Part shown: piece after piece, positions 1 to 8,200 of the stretch
Layout: every line of letters begins with the position of its first letter
Position numbering within the stretch: position 1 is the stretch's first letter
DNA from: Mucilaginibacter sp. OK268
GTDB taxonomy: Bacteria; Bacteroidota; Bacteroidia; Sphingobacteriales; Sphingobacteriaceae
DNA: 64,000 nt
Assembly: GCF_900103125.1 (NCBI RefSeq)
Contig: NZ_FNJV01000008.1
Coordinates: forward strand, 1 to 64,000
Reading direction: 5' to 3'
Translations under genes and position numbers: made by a program
The notes under the pieces: generated by a model
Told to the model about the DNA's origin: nothing
Seen by the model: only the letters and a program-made list of their open reading frames with translations
The model's database searches: none

Positions 1-122
1 GAAATAAAATCATCCATCGAATCTTCGCTGTTATTAAAAACCAAGTACCTTACCAAAAGCATTTGTTTGTATCATAGAAATCGCAATGACATATTTAAAA
101 AATTATTAGAAAAATAGTAGGA

Positions 123-1352
123 CTAGTTTTCGTTGATCAATATATCTTTGGCCATAATCATCGGCACACTGATATACTTTTTCTCCATGTAATTGATCAC
201 CTTTTCCAGGATCTCGCGCGATTGCTCATCCAAACCCTGCACCTCATCGGCAAAAACAGAGTTGATGGCCGTATTGCGGATCTCCTTGATCTTTTCGGGT
301 ACCTGGCGCATGGCCACTTCAATACGGCGTTGTTTTAGCTGGGTGCAAAACTCGGCGATATTCTGCTCGATAATAGCCTCGGCATGAACCAGTTCCTGGT
401 AGCGCTCCTGCAGGTTACGTTTAGCAACCTCATTAAGGGAATGCACTTCGATAAAGTTAACCGGGAACTGCTCCAATACTTCGGGAGCGGTATCATTAGG
501 GATGGCCAGGTCAACAATGGTTTTACGGCTGGTTTCGCCATTAAGCAGCGATTGGTATATTTCGGTAGTGATGATAGGCTCCACTGCCGATGTACAGGTA
601 ATGATCACATCAAAACCTTTATTGTATGTTTTTAAAGCCTTCAGGTCAAATGCTTCACCACCCAGGTCGGCAGCCAGTTCGGCGGCTTTTGACAGGGTAC
701 GGTTAAACACCGCGAAATTGGTGAACTTATGTTTTTTAAGATATTTGGAAATATTGCGATTGGTTTCGCCTGCACCAATGATCAACACACGAGCATCGGT
801 AGCACACAGATTAAGGTCGCGCAGTTTGCGGTAAGCCAGTGATACTACCGAGATGGGGTTTTTAGAGATATTGGTATGGGTATAAACCTCTTTAGCTGTT
901 TTTACCACACAGCTCATCACCATGCGTAAACTGTCGCCGGTAAGGCCTGCCCCTTTGCAATGCTCGTAGGCTTTGCGCAATTGGGCCAGTATTTCCTTTT
1001 CGCCAACGATCAAACTTTCCAGCGAGCATGAAGTACGTAAAAGATGTACCATGGCCTCCTGCTCTTCATAGATAGAAGCGCTGGCCATAAAGGTACTCAG
1101 GGAATGATCACACAATTCGGTATTAAATGATTCGATGAACTTCCGGGCAAAATCCTTGTCGACCTTATGAGCGGTTGTCATAATAAATTCAACACGGTTG
1201 CACGTAGCCAGATAAAATATCTCCGGAATCCCAAATTGAGTTTTTACCTGTTGAAGTTTTTCTGTCAGATTTTCCTGGCAAACCACCAATCTACCTAATT
1301 CCTTCAGTTCAATCTGTTTGTGTGTAAAAGCAATAACCTTTAAATACTTCAA
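123..1352 (-). CDS. hemA: Glutamyl-tRNA reductase
   Basis: Reduces glutamyl-tRNA(Glu) to glutamate-1-semialdehyde, the first committed step of C5 heme biosynthesis in the cytoplasm. The N-terminal catalytic domain carries the ATCNRVEF motif with the nucleophilic cysteine at residue 51. A Rossmann NADPH-binding segment (VLIIGAGETNRNISKYL) follows near residues 190-206, then the helical dimerisation domain; 409 aa is normal for the family. No ATG precedes the conserved N-terminus MKYLKVIAFTHKQ before an in-frame stop, so translation probably starts at the TTG at 1350-1352. A -7 box TATTTTTG (1375-1382, minus strand) gives a leader of roughly 15 nt, consistent with this start. The next gene downstream lies outside the window. 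Confidence 0.96.
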   Translation of the reverse strand: MKYLKVIAFTHKQIELKELGRLVVCQENLTEKLQQVKTQFGIPEIFYLATCNRVEFIMTTAHKVDKDFARKFIESFNTELCDHSLSTFMASASIYEEQEAMVHLLRTSCSLESLIVGEKEILAQLRKAYEHCKGAGLTGDSLRMVMSCVVKTAKEVYTHTNISKNPISVVSLAYRKLRDLNLCATDARVLIIGAGETNRNISKYLKKHKFTNFAVFNRTLSKAAELAADLGGEAFDLKALKTYNKGFDVIITCTSAVEPIITTEIYQSLLNGETSRKTIVDLAIPNDTAPEVLEQFPVNFIEVHSLNEVAKRNLQERYQELVHAEAIIEQNIAEFCTQLKQRRIEVAMRQVPEKIKEIRNTAINSVFADEVQGLDEQSREILEKVINYMEKKYISVPMIMAKDILINEN

Positions 1353-1374
1353 AGCAGTTTTAAATTTGACCGAA

Positions 1375-1382
1375 CAAAAATA
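1375..1382 (-). promoter_or_regulatory. Putative hemA promoter -7 box
   Basis: On the minus strand this reads TATTTTTG, matching the Bacteroidota -7 consensus TAnnTTTG. It lies 22 bases before the TTG start. A TTGACA-like -33 candidate sits about 22 bases further upstream, slightly beyond the usual 19-21 spacing, so the promoter is plausible but unproven. Confidence 0.5.
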
Positions 1383-1518
1383 TCACTATAAATGACATCC
1401 TATGTCAATACTTTGTCATACAGGGCTATTTAGAATGTTTATAAATTATGTGGTCTGACCGTAAAACAACATTAAAACTGCTTAAAACATTATTTAGCAA
1501 AATAATGTATATTACATA

Positions 1519-1893
1519 ATGCATCTGATCAAAAATATAAGCCTGATTATACTGGTAATTGGGTATATGCTTGCAGGCATCAATCATTTTATCAATCCAA
1601 CAGCATATTATCGTATCATCCCGCATTATTTGCCCTACCCGGTAGTTATTAACATGGTAGCGGGCGCTGCCGAAATATTACTGGCCCTGCTGCTTATCCC
1701 TACCCAAACCAGGCCATTGGCGGCTTATACCATTATACTCATGTTGATTGCTTTTTTACCGGTACACATTAGCATGGTAAGCGATGCACCGCTAAAGCTG
1801 GGCAAACTTACTGTAACACCATTATTGGCCTGGATACGCCTGGCACTACAGCCGCTATTGATGGCCTGGGCATGGTGGTACACTAAATCGTAA
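1519..1893 (+). CDS. DoxX-like integral membrane protein
   Basis: A 124-aa hydrophobic protein with four predicted membrane segments (about residues 5-22, 42-60, 70-88 and 100-120). The N-terminal GYMLAGINHFINP and the LPYPVVINMVAGAAEILLAL region resemble small DoxX/DoxD-like proteins of Bacteroidota. The family lies in the inner membrane and has no firmly established biochemical role. It is divergent from hemA and separated by about 165 bp of AT-rich DNA, so the two may share a regulatory region. A second, more typical DoxX protein is encoded at 48816-49199. Confidence 0.7.
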   Translation: MHLIKNISLIILVIGYMLAGINHFINPTAYYRIIPHYLPYPVVINMVAGAAEILLALLLIPTQTRPLAAYTIILMLIAFLPVHISMVSDAPLKLGKLTVTPLLAWIRLALQPLLMAWAWWYTKS

Positions 1894-1903
1894 TTGGAAA
1901 ATG

Positions 1904-2112
1904 GATTTTGGAGCAAAGATTTTGGGAGCAAGGAACAAAGATATTAGGAACAAAGATTTGAAGAACAAAGAAGAACAAAGATAAAGGACATTGAGAACAA
2001 GGATGGAAAGAACAAAGAGCAAGGACATAAAAGAAGAAAGAAAAATCCTTGCTCCTTGTTCCAAAAATCCTTACTCCGGAAAAGCTCCTTGTTCCCAATA
2101 TCCTTACTCCCT
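1904..2112. repeat. Word-type imperfect inverted repeat (AACAAAGAT family)
   Basis: The left part (about 1904-2040) is a purine-rich string of words such as GGAACAAAGAT, GAGCAAGGA and AAGAACAAAG. The right part (about 2041-2112) is the complementary set (CCTTGCTCC, CCTTGTTCC, CCTTACTCC), so the region can fold into a long imperfect stem. On the minus strand the left arm contains two exact TATCTTTG words, identical to a Bacteroidota promoter -7 box. No protein is encoded. Confidence 0.75.
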
Positions 2113-2132
2113 TTAAAATATAAAAACAACCT

Positions 2133-3659
2133 ATGGATCTGCAAAGTGTCGAAATGCGTAACCTGGAAGTACAGGATTACCAGGAACTCAAAAAATCAAT
2201 GAAATCGGCCTATATGGATATGGATGAGGACTATTGGGATGCCAATTCCATTAAAAGGCTCATTAAGTTATTCCCCGAAGGCCAGATCTGTATCACCGTA
2301 AACAATGTGGTGGTAGGTTGCGCGCTATCAATTATGGTCGACTATCAAAAATTCGGCGATAACCATACCTACAAACAAATAACCGGCGACAGTACTTTTA
2401 AAACCCATACCGACAAAGGCGATGTGCTTTATGGTATTGATATTTTTATCCACCCCAATTATCGCGGCCTGCGCCTGGCCCGCCGATTGTATGAGGCCCG
2501 CAAGGCCCTTTGCGAAAAGCTAAACCTCAAAAGTATCATCGCCGGTGGCCGGATCCCCAATTATCAGAAATATCAGAACGATCTGACACCCCGGCAGTAC
2601 ATCGATAAGGTAAAGTATAAGGAGATCTATGACCCTACCCTGTCGTTCCAGCTGGCCAATGATTTTCACGTACGCAAAGTGCTGCGTAACTACTTGCCCG
2701 AGGATAGCCGCTCCAAAGGTTTTGCCACACTCATCGAGTGGAACAATGTGTATTACGAAGAGATCAGCACGGCCATCAACCAAAAAACAGTAGTACGCAT
2801 AGGCCTGGTGCAATGGCAAATGCGTAGTTATAATAACATCAGCGAACTGATGAAACATGCCGAATATTTTATCGATGCGGTAAGCGATTACCAGGCCGAT
2901 TTTATCCTATTCCCCGAGCTGTTCAACACCCCGCTGATGGCCGATTATAACCACATGGATTCGGCCAAAGCCATGCGCGAGCTGGCCAAGTACACGCAGC
3001 CCATTATCGAAGAGTTTTCTAAACTGGCGGTATCCTACAACGTAAATATTATTGCGGGCAGCATGCCCTTCATTTTTGAGGATTCGCTGTACAATGTATC
3101 GTACCTGTTCAGGCGCAATGGCAGTATGGAGGAAGTTTATAAGATACACCCTACCCCGGCCGAGATCAGCTCATGGGGTATGCGCGGCGGCGATGAGGTA
3201 AAAGTATTTGAAACCGACGCCGGTAAAATAGGCATCCTGATCTGTTATGATGTGGAGTTCCCGGAACTATCGCGCATATTGGCCGGCCAGGATATGCAGA
3301 TCCTGTTTGTCCCCTTTTTGACCGATACACAAAACGGCTATAACCGGGTGAAATTTTGCGCCCAGGCCCGTGCCGTGGAGAATGAATGCTATGTAGCCAT
3401 TGCAGGTTGCGTAGGCAATTTGCCGAATGTAAATAATATGGGTATCAGCTATGCCCAATCGGCGGTGTTTACACCCTCTGATTTTGGTTTCCCTACCAAT
3501 GGTATCCAGTCCGAGGCTACCCCTAACAGCGAGATGATCGTGATTGCCGACGTCGATCTGTCCCTGCTGGATGAATTGCATGAATACGGCAGCGTACAAA
3601 ACCTTAAAGACCGCCGAACTGATCTGTATAATATTACATTCAACGGTAAAAAAGTATAG
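2133..3659 (+). CDS. Bifunctional GNAT acetyltransferase / carbon-nitrogen hydrolase
   Basis: A 508-aa fusion of two enzymes. Residues about 8-215 form a GNAT acetyltransferase; the acetyl-CoA loop is IHPNYRGLRLARRLYEARK. Residues about 222-505 form a nitrilase-superfamily amidohydrolase with the full triad: E262 (FPELF), K337 (YKIHP) and C371 (ICYDVEFPE). The hydrolase half should cleave a C-N bond of an amide and the GNAT half should acylate an amine; substrates are unknown. Fusions with this order occur in other bacteria and in databases are named bifunctional GNAT/carbon-nitrogen hydrolase. The protein is cytoplasmic with no signal peptide. It stands alone, bounded upstream by the word repeat and downstream by a palindrome. 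Confidence 0.93.
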   Translation: MDLQSVEMRNLEVQDYQELKKSMKSAYMDMDEDYWDANSIKRLIKLFPEGQICITVNNVVVGCALSIMVDYQKFGDNHTYKQITGDSTFKTHTDKGDVLYGIDIFIHPNYRGLRLARRLYEARKALCEKLNLKSIIAGGRIPNYQKYQNDLTPRQYIDKVKYKEIYDPTLSFQLANDFHVRKVLRNYLPEDSRSKGFATLIEWNNVYYEEISTAINQKTVVRIGLVQWQMRSYNNISELMKHAEYFIDAVSDYQADFILFPELFNTPLMADYNHMDSAKAMRELAKYTQPIIEEFSKLAVSYNVNIIAGSMPFIFEDSLYNVSYLFRRNGSMEEVYKIHPTPAEISSWGMRGGDEVKVFETDAGKIGILICYDVEFPELSRILAGQDMQILFVPFLTDTQNGYNRVKFCAQARAVENECYVAIAGCVGNLPNVNNMGISYAQSAVFTPSDFGFPTNGIQSEATPNSEMIVIADVDLSLLDELHEYGSVQNLKDRRTDLYNITFNGKKV

Positions 3660-3711
3660 TTTGTCGAAATATTTAATAAATCAAATACTACTTATATAAA
3701 TAATATTTACA

Positions 3712-3738
3712 TTCAACACGGGTTAAGCCCGTGTTGAA
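3712..3738. repeat. Palindromic hairpin element, 11-bp arms
   Basis: A perfect inverted repeat with arms TTCAACACGGG and CCCGTGTTGAA around a 5-base loop, 52 bp after the GNAT-nitrilase stop and just before the TlpA gene. No T-run follows, so it is not a classical terminator. It resembles the other isolated hairpin elements at 4649-4673 and 37622-37776. Confidence 0.75.
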
Positions 3739-3768
3739 ATAATGACACCTAAACCTGTTACCCTATCC

Positions 3769-4566
3769 ATGAAAAATATTTTTTTGCTATTGCTGTTCAT
3801 CATTGCTGGCTTTGTAACCCGTGCCCAGGACACCGTTAAAAAGGTAGTTACCCCGCATTTTAATATCAATACGAATACGGTGGTCAAAGACTCCACCGGG
3901 AAGGCCTATACCTTTAAGGATTGGATTGGATTAACCCGTACGGGCGAATATGTTTTGCGACCCGATGATATGAACAATGCCAATACCTCGTTTACCCTTA
4001 TTAAAAAAGGCGCTATACCGCCTAAATACCTCACAGCTGTCAATACGGGCAATACGATACCGGCTGGTCAAAAAAACCTTTCACCGGAGGAGGCCGAAGA
4101 ACAACGCATGGCATCGTATCCAAAACCTATGGAATCGGAAAATTTCACCATAGGCCAGCAAATAGAATCATTCACTACCTCTGATATGAATGGCAAAAAA
4201 GTAAAACTTAAGGATCTGCGCGGAAAAGTAGTGATGCTTAACTTCTGGTTTATTGGCTGTCCACCTTGTAGGAAAGAAATACCCGAGCTAAATAAATTGG
4301 TTGAGTTATACAAAGACAATCCCAACGTTGTTTTTTTAGCTGTTGCCTTAGATGCCCGGTGGGATATCAAGGATTTTCTGAAAACAACGCCTTTCAATTT
4401 TGATATTATCGACGATGGTCGTTTAATTGCCAATATTTATAAAATACACCTTTACCCCACCAGTGTGATATTGGATAAAGAAGGTAAAGTAGCCTTTCAT
4501 ACGGTAAGTTTTGCAGCAAACTCACCTTACTGGATGAAAAAGACCATCAACGAGAGTTTGAAATAG
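3769..4566 (+). CDS. TlpA-like thioredoxin-fold protein, exported
   Basis: A redoxin-family disulfide reductase acting in the envelope. The start at 3769 is preferred over an in-frame ATG at 3742, because it places a clean signal peptide (MKNIFLLLLFIIAGFVTRAQ) at the N-terminus. A poorly conserved segment of about 110 residues follows. The thioredoxin-like domain occupies about residues 125-260, with the active-site motif GCPPC (cysteines 164 and 167), preceded by GKVVMLNFWF and followed by the cis-proline loop LYPTSVILD. TlpA/ResA relatives reduce apocytochrome or other periplasmic disulfides; the partner here is unknown. It is probably monocistronic. Confidence 0.88.
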   Translation: MKNIFLLLLFIIAGFVTRAQDTVKKVVTPHFNINTNTVVKDSTGKAYTFKDWIGLTRTGEYVLRPDDMNNANTSFTLIKKGAIPPKYLTAVNTGNTIPAGQKNLSPEEAEEQRMASYPKPMESENFTIGQQIESFTTSDMNGKKVKLKDLRGKVVMLNFWFIGCPPCRKEIPELNKLVELYKDNPNVVFLAVALDARWDIKDFLKTTPFNFDIIDDGRLIANIYKIHLYPTSVILDKEGKVAFHTVSFAANSPYWMKKTINESLK

Positions 4567-4648
4567 AAAGCAAAGGCTACTTGGCCCATTCAAGCGTCCG
4601 CGCTTACTTTTCTTGATCAGGTAATCGTAAGACGCTTACTTTCATTAT

Positions 4649-4673
4649 AGTTCAAGCGAAAGACGCTTGAACT
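4649..4673. repeat. Palindromic hairpin element, 10-bp arms
   Basis: Perfect arms AGTTCAAGCG and CGCTTGAACT flank a 5-base AAAGA loop. Decayed relatives of the AAGCG/CGCTT word lie just upstream, around 4598-4640. The element is intergenic and has no T-run. Confidence 0.7.
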
Positions 4674-4719
4674 GGCGAGGGGTTGTATTGTGAAGGAATT
4701 TCTTTTACCATAACATACT

Positions 4720-4977
4720 ATGATTATACAAGAATTAATAAAAATCTTAAAAGAAAAAGGAGTAAATGATAAATTATATACATTCGATGGCGCTTCTCAG
4801 GAGGACAAAATTGTACTGCAATTGTCGACAAATCACTATGCAAATAATAATGATTATAAAGAGTGGCGTGTTTTTTATTTTGAAAGAGGTGTTAGATATG
4901 ATGAAAAAGTATATTTTTCTGAAAACGAGGCTTGTATCGATATGTTAAATAGGTTGATTCATTACAAAACTCATTGA
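4720..4977 (+). CDS. Small AT-rich orphan protein (85 aa)
   Basis: I do not recognise this family. The protein is acidic and probably cytoplasmic, with an N-terminal helix (IIQELIKILKEKG) and a likely beta-rich middle (EWRVFYFERGVRYDEKVYF). No signal peptide or membrane segment is seen. Base composition is visibly more AT-rich than the flanking housekeeping-like genes, suggesting recent acquisition. It is followed by a copy of the 5' flank of the hydrolase gene at 5936, as is the orphan gene at 5205. Size and setting recall orphan immunity-type genes, but no toxin is present, so that is speculation. Confidence 0.6.
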   Translation: MIIQELIKILKEKGVNDKLYTFDGASQEDKIVLQLSTNHYANNNDYKEWRVFYFERGVRYDEKVYFSENEACIDMLNRLIHYKTH

Positions 4978-5029
4978 ATATTCCCTCAGCTTTCGCACGC
5001 GTGCCGCGTGTACTACTACTAATTACCCC

Positions 5030-5081
5030 TCTCCATTAACACCAAAAAAGCGTAATTTCCACCCATGATCCGTAAAGATAA
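5030..5081 (+). pseudogene. Duplicated 5' flank and first codons of the 5936 hydrolase
   Basis: This 52-base stretch matches 5901-5952 at 50 of 52 positions. It includes the ATG (5066) and the first six codons (MIRKDN) of the alpha/beta hydrolase. The match ends where the inverted-repeat element at 5085 begins. Weaker similarity continues about 40 bases upstream of both copies, in the region containing GCACGCGTG or GCATGCGTG. It is a truncated remnant of a tandem duplication and cannot encode a functional protein. Confidence 0.85.
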
Positions 5082-5084
5082 TTT

Positions 5085-5188
5085 AGCCTGTGGTCGGTGT
5101 TATCACCGTACCACTCATAGCTAAACTTGATAACGCCTTATATGAAGCATATGTAATAGTGGTACGGTGATAACACCGACCACAGGCT
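5085..5188. repeat. Inverted-repeat element with perfect 31-bp arms
   Basis: The arms at 5085-5115 and 5158-5188 are perfect reverse complements separated by 42 bases. Each arm contains a smaller nested palindrome, CGGTG-TTAT-CACCG. The arrangement resembles a paired REP-type unit (two hairpins head to head) or a very small non-autonomous element. It directly abuts the truncated hydrolase copy and lies 17 bp before the orphan gene at 5205. Confidence 0.85.
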
Positions 5189-5204
5189 GAATAGAATTAA
5201 AAAA

Positions 5205-5855
5205 ATGAGTACACAAGTTACATATACAAACGAATTGGGAAGTATAATTACGCCTCAACAACGAAATTCATTGACTAATTATAACAAACTAACCTATATT
5301 TCAGGTAATCTTAAAATAATTGAATCCTATGAACAAAGCAGAAATATAAGTTATAGAACTGTTCGGTATTTCATGGATGAAACAGAAGATAAGAATATCA
5401 TCCTACAGCAGAATAGTGATGTTACTAATAATGCAAGTTGTATAGTATATTTTAATAAGCAAGAAACTAATGGATTTAATTTATGGGATTGGGAAAGTTA
5501 TTCTAAAAAAGGTCACCTATATTTCAAAGGCAAAGAAGTGTACGATAGTCAAAGTAGACTAATTTTTACTTGTTCATTTGATTTAGTTACAAACCAACTT
5601 CAGGATGGGGCATTCAAAAACTACTACGGTAATCAATTTGAGAACCCAAGTGATGTTTTACTTTTAGAGTTTACTTATAAAAGTAGCGGCGATGTAGATT
5701 TAATATTTGATTGTAATGGAAACTACGGCCATACAAAAAGCATTTCCCTTAATGAGTTTTTAGCTGATACACAGTTTTCACAACAACAATTTCCATGGGA
5801 TCAACATGAATATTACCATGCAATAACTCCATACTTGCCAACTGGTAATTTATAG
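5205..5855 (+). CDS. AT-rich orphan protein (216 aa)
   Basis: No family recognised. The 216-aa protein is rich in N, Y, S and Q, has no signal peptide or membrane span, and appears beta-rich. Acidic aromatic motifs are seen, such as NLWDWESY and a C-terminal FPWDQHEYYHAITPYLP. Codon use and base composition are markedly AT-rich beside the hydrolase that follows, pointing to horizontal acquisition. It lies between the 31-bp inverted-repeat element and the intact copy of the duplicated hydrolase flank. Function cannot be inferred. Confidence 0.65.
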   Translation: MSTQVTYTNELGSIITPQQRNSLTNYNKLTYISGNLKIIESYEQSRNISYRTVRYFMDETEDKNIILQQNSDVTNNASCIVYFNKQETNGFNLWDWESYSKKGHLYFKGKEVYDSQSRLIFTCSFDLVTNQLQDGAFKNYYGNQFENPSDVLLLEFTYKSSGDVDLIFDCNGNYGHTKSISLNEFLADTQFSQQQFPWDQHEYYHAITPYLPTGNL

Positions 5856-5935
5856 AACTTTGATCTTGGCTTGCGCATGCGTGTGCATCTATCGGTTCCT
5901 TCTCCATTAACACCAAAAAACCGTAATTTTCACCC

Positions 5936-6766
5936 ATGATCCGTAAAGATAACTATACCTTACCCGGCGCCAAGGGTCGCCCTATGCTCATTGATGTAAC
6001 GTATGACGATGCGCTGAAAAACGCGCCGGTCGTGATCTTCGCGCATGGATTTAAAGGGTTTAAGGATTGGGGTACGCATAACCTCGTAGCCGATTATTTC
6101 GCCCGTAACGGTTTCAGGTACCTCAAATTCAATTTTTCACATAACGGCACCACACCCGATCATCCAACCGATTTTGCCGACCTGATAGCCTTTAGCGATA
6201 ATACATTTTCCATTGAACTGGAAGATCTGGATACCATTATTGATTTTGCCTGCAGCGGCGCGGGCATGGCAGCTGCCGGGGGCGTATCTTTGATAGGCCA
6301 CAGCATGGGCGGCGGCATCAGCATCATTAAATCAGCCGAAGACAGTCGCATCAAAAAGCTGGTTACCCTGGCCTCCATATCCGGTTTCCGCAACCTGTGG
6401 CCGCAGCAAAGCGAAGCGCAATGGTACCTGCAGGGCATTATTTATATGCAAAACTCCCGCACCGGGCAGCAAATGCCGCTCAAATCAAGCCTGCTGGATG
6501 ACCTCGACAAACATCCCCTACGACTGAATATCCAGGCCAAAGCAGCCGAAGTAAAACAACCCTGGCTACTAGTACACGGTGATATCGACCCGACAGTACC
6601 ACTGGATCATGCCCGGGAACTACACAAGACTCAGCCCAAGGCCGAATTGATGATTATCAAAGGCGGCGACCATGTTTTGGGCGCATCGCATCCGTATAGT
6701 GGAGACACGCTACCTGCCGCTTTACAAGAATTTTGCGACAGGATGGTAGCCTTCTTTCGGGGTTGA
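5936..6766 (+). CDS. Alpha/beta hydrolase (dienelactone hydrolase/peptidase-like)
   Basis: A 276-aa serine hydrolase. The oxyanion region is VIFAHGFKGFKDWG, the nucleophile elbow is GHSMGGG with Ser123, the acid is probably Asp218 in HGDIDPTVP, and the base is His246 in GGDHVLGASHP. There is no signal peptide, so it is cytoplasmic. The family includes esterases, dienelactone hydrolases and small prolyl-oligopeptidase-like enzymes; the substrate is unknown. The start codon ATGATCCGTAAAGAT is confirmed indirectly by the duplicated copy of this region at 5066. Confidence 0.9.
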   Translation: MIRKDNYTLPGAKGRPMLIDVTYDDALKNAPVVIFAHGFKGFKDWGTHNLVADYFARNGFRYLKFNFSHNGTTPDHPTDFADLIAFSDNTFSIELEDLDTIIDFACSGAGMAAAGGVSLIGHSMGGGISIIKSAEDSRIKKLVTLASISGFRNLWPQQSEAQWYLQGIIYMQNSRTGQQMPLKSSLLDDLDKHPLRLNIQAKAAEVKQPWLLVHGDIDPTVPLDHARELHKTQPKAELMIIKGGDHVLGASHPYSGDTLPAALQEFCDRMVAFFRG

Positions 6767-6816
6767 CCCAGCCCGCTTGGAATTTGCCTTCAGTGAGGGT
6801 AATCCTCATCTTCATG

Positions 6817-6954
6817 CGTCATTGCGAGGAACGAAGCAATCCCCGATAGGCAGATCCGCTTTGTAAGTAGGGGATTATTAATATTGTTAATTATCTTTAA
6901 AAGGCATTAATGAGCTCCCTCCGGTCGGTTGTCCACGCTTCGCTCGCAATGACG
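6817..6954. repeat. Dispersed palindromic repeat, CATTGCGAG family, copy 1
   Basis: It starts CGTCATTGCGAGG and ends CTCGCAATGACG. Its interior (GATTATTAAT...GAGCTCC...GGTCGGTTGTCCACGC) is shared with the copy at 17889-18032. Besides this element I see no gene in 6767-7143; the open frame at 6910-7122 is created by the repeat. Confidence 0.85.
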
Positions 6955-7143
6955 GTATTTTTTACATATTTCTTCCCTTTCTTTCCGCCACAGGCAAAGA
7001 GAGGGGGCAACTGGCCTCTCCTGTGCAGGAGCGGGTATACACCATGCCCAACCGTCATTCCATCGTCAATAAACACCCAGGAAAAAACTTACCGTAACTT
7101 TAAACAGTTAACCCTATCTTAATCCAAATACTATTAGCTTACT

Positions 7144-8142
7144 ATGAGTTTAGAAGGATCACGAAAAGAAGGAAAAAAATACCTTAACGTTATACCAACC
7201 GACGAGGCCGGTTTTGATAAAATGCTCCCCATACTGCGGCAATACATCAACAACAAGGCCGAGAATATTCCAAAGAAAACATTAGGTCCTTTTAAAACCG
7301 ACACTACCATTTACCAAAGCCCGCCGGCCAGTGGCCTGCGCATTACCTGGATAGGCCATACCAGTATATTGATTGAGATAGATGGCAAACGCATCCTCAC
7401 CGATCCGGTTTGGGGCGAACGCGTTTCTTTTTCCAAATTCATCGGTCCAAAACGCTTTTTTCAACCACCACTTTTATTAAGCGAATTACCTCCGCTGGAT
7501 GCCATCATTGTATCGCATGATCATTATGACCACCTGGATAAGGATACCATCAAATTTTTCGCTGGTTCTGCCACTCCCTTCTATTGTTCTGTAGGTGTGG
7601 GCCAACATTTGCGTAAATGGGGTATTGCTGATAATCAAATCACCGAAATGGATTGGGGCAATAGCGCGGTCATCGGTAACGATCTGGTGGTTACGGCTAC
7701 ACCATCACGCCATTTCTCGGGCCGGGGCATTACCGGGCGTAATGAAACCTTATGGTCGTCGTTCGTGATCAAAGGTCCTAAACACAATATTTATTTTGGT
7801 GCCGATTCGGGCTGGTCGCCCAGTTTTGCGGAGATCGGCGAAGCTTTCGGGCCATTTGACCTCACGATACTGGAAGTTGGCGCTTACGGCAAATACTGGC
7901 CCGATATACATATGGGCCCCGATCATGCCTCCAACGCACACCTGGCCCTCAAAGGCAAACTGATGATGCCCGTACACTACGGCACATTCAGCCTGGCCCC
8001 GCATGCCTGGTACGAACCCATTGAATGGCTAACCGACCTGGCAAAAGATAAAAATATAGAACTGTTTGTGCCCAAACCCGGCGAACCAACCGAAGTAAAA
8101 GAAGCCTACAACTCCAATTGGTGGAAACCGTTTTTATCGTGA
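7144..8142 (+). CDS. Metallo-beta-lactamase-fold hydrolase (UlaG/NAPE-PLD-like)
   Basis: A 332-aa MBL-fold metal-dependent hydrolase without signal peptide. The metal motif HxHxDH is present as SHDHYDHLD (His125, His127, Asp129, His130). A later histidine sits in PSRHFSGRG, an aspartate in FGADSGWS, and a terminal histidine in MPVHYGTF. The leading WIGHTSILIEIDGKRILTDPV is typical of the UlaG/N-acylphosphatidylethanolamine phospholipase D-like branch. Its natural substrate in bacteria is generally unknown. It is probably monocistronic, flanked by repeats on both sides. Confidence 0.9.
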   Translation: MSLEGSRKEGKKYLNVIPTDEAGFDKMLPILRQYINNKAENIPKKTLGPFKTDTTIYQSPPASGLRITWIGHTSILIEIDGKRILTDPVWGERVSFSKFIGPKRFFQPPLLLSELPPLDAIIVSHDHYDHLDKDTIKFFAGSATPFYCSVGVGQHLRKWGIADNQITEMDWGNSAVIGNDLVVTATPSRHFSGRGITGRNETLWSSFVIKGPKHNIYFGADSGWSPSFAEIGEAFGPFDLTILEVGAYGKYWPDIHMGPDHASNAHLALKGKLMMPVHYGTFSLAPHAWYEPIEWLTDLAKDKNIELFVPKPGEPTEVKEAYNSNWWKPFLS

Positions 8143-8200
8143 ATTGTATCCGATTGGAAATTGATCAATACTTATTGTGTTCAAAACAAAAACCAAACGC

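Noticed and set aside
1..122. Possible end of a neighbouring gene at the left edge
   Set aside because: The 122 bases are AT-rich and have no convincing frame on either strand; nothing can be called.
6910..7122. 70-aa open frame on the plus strand
   Set aside because: It is created by the CATTGCGAG-family repeat and adjacent non-coding DNA; the same translated style recurs at other copies.
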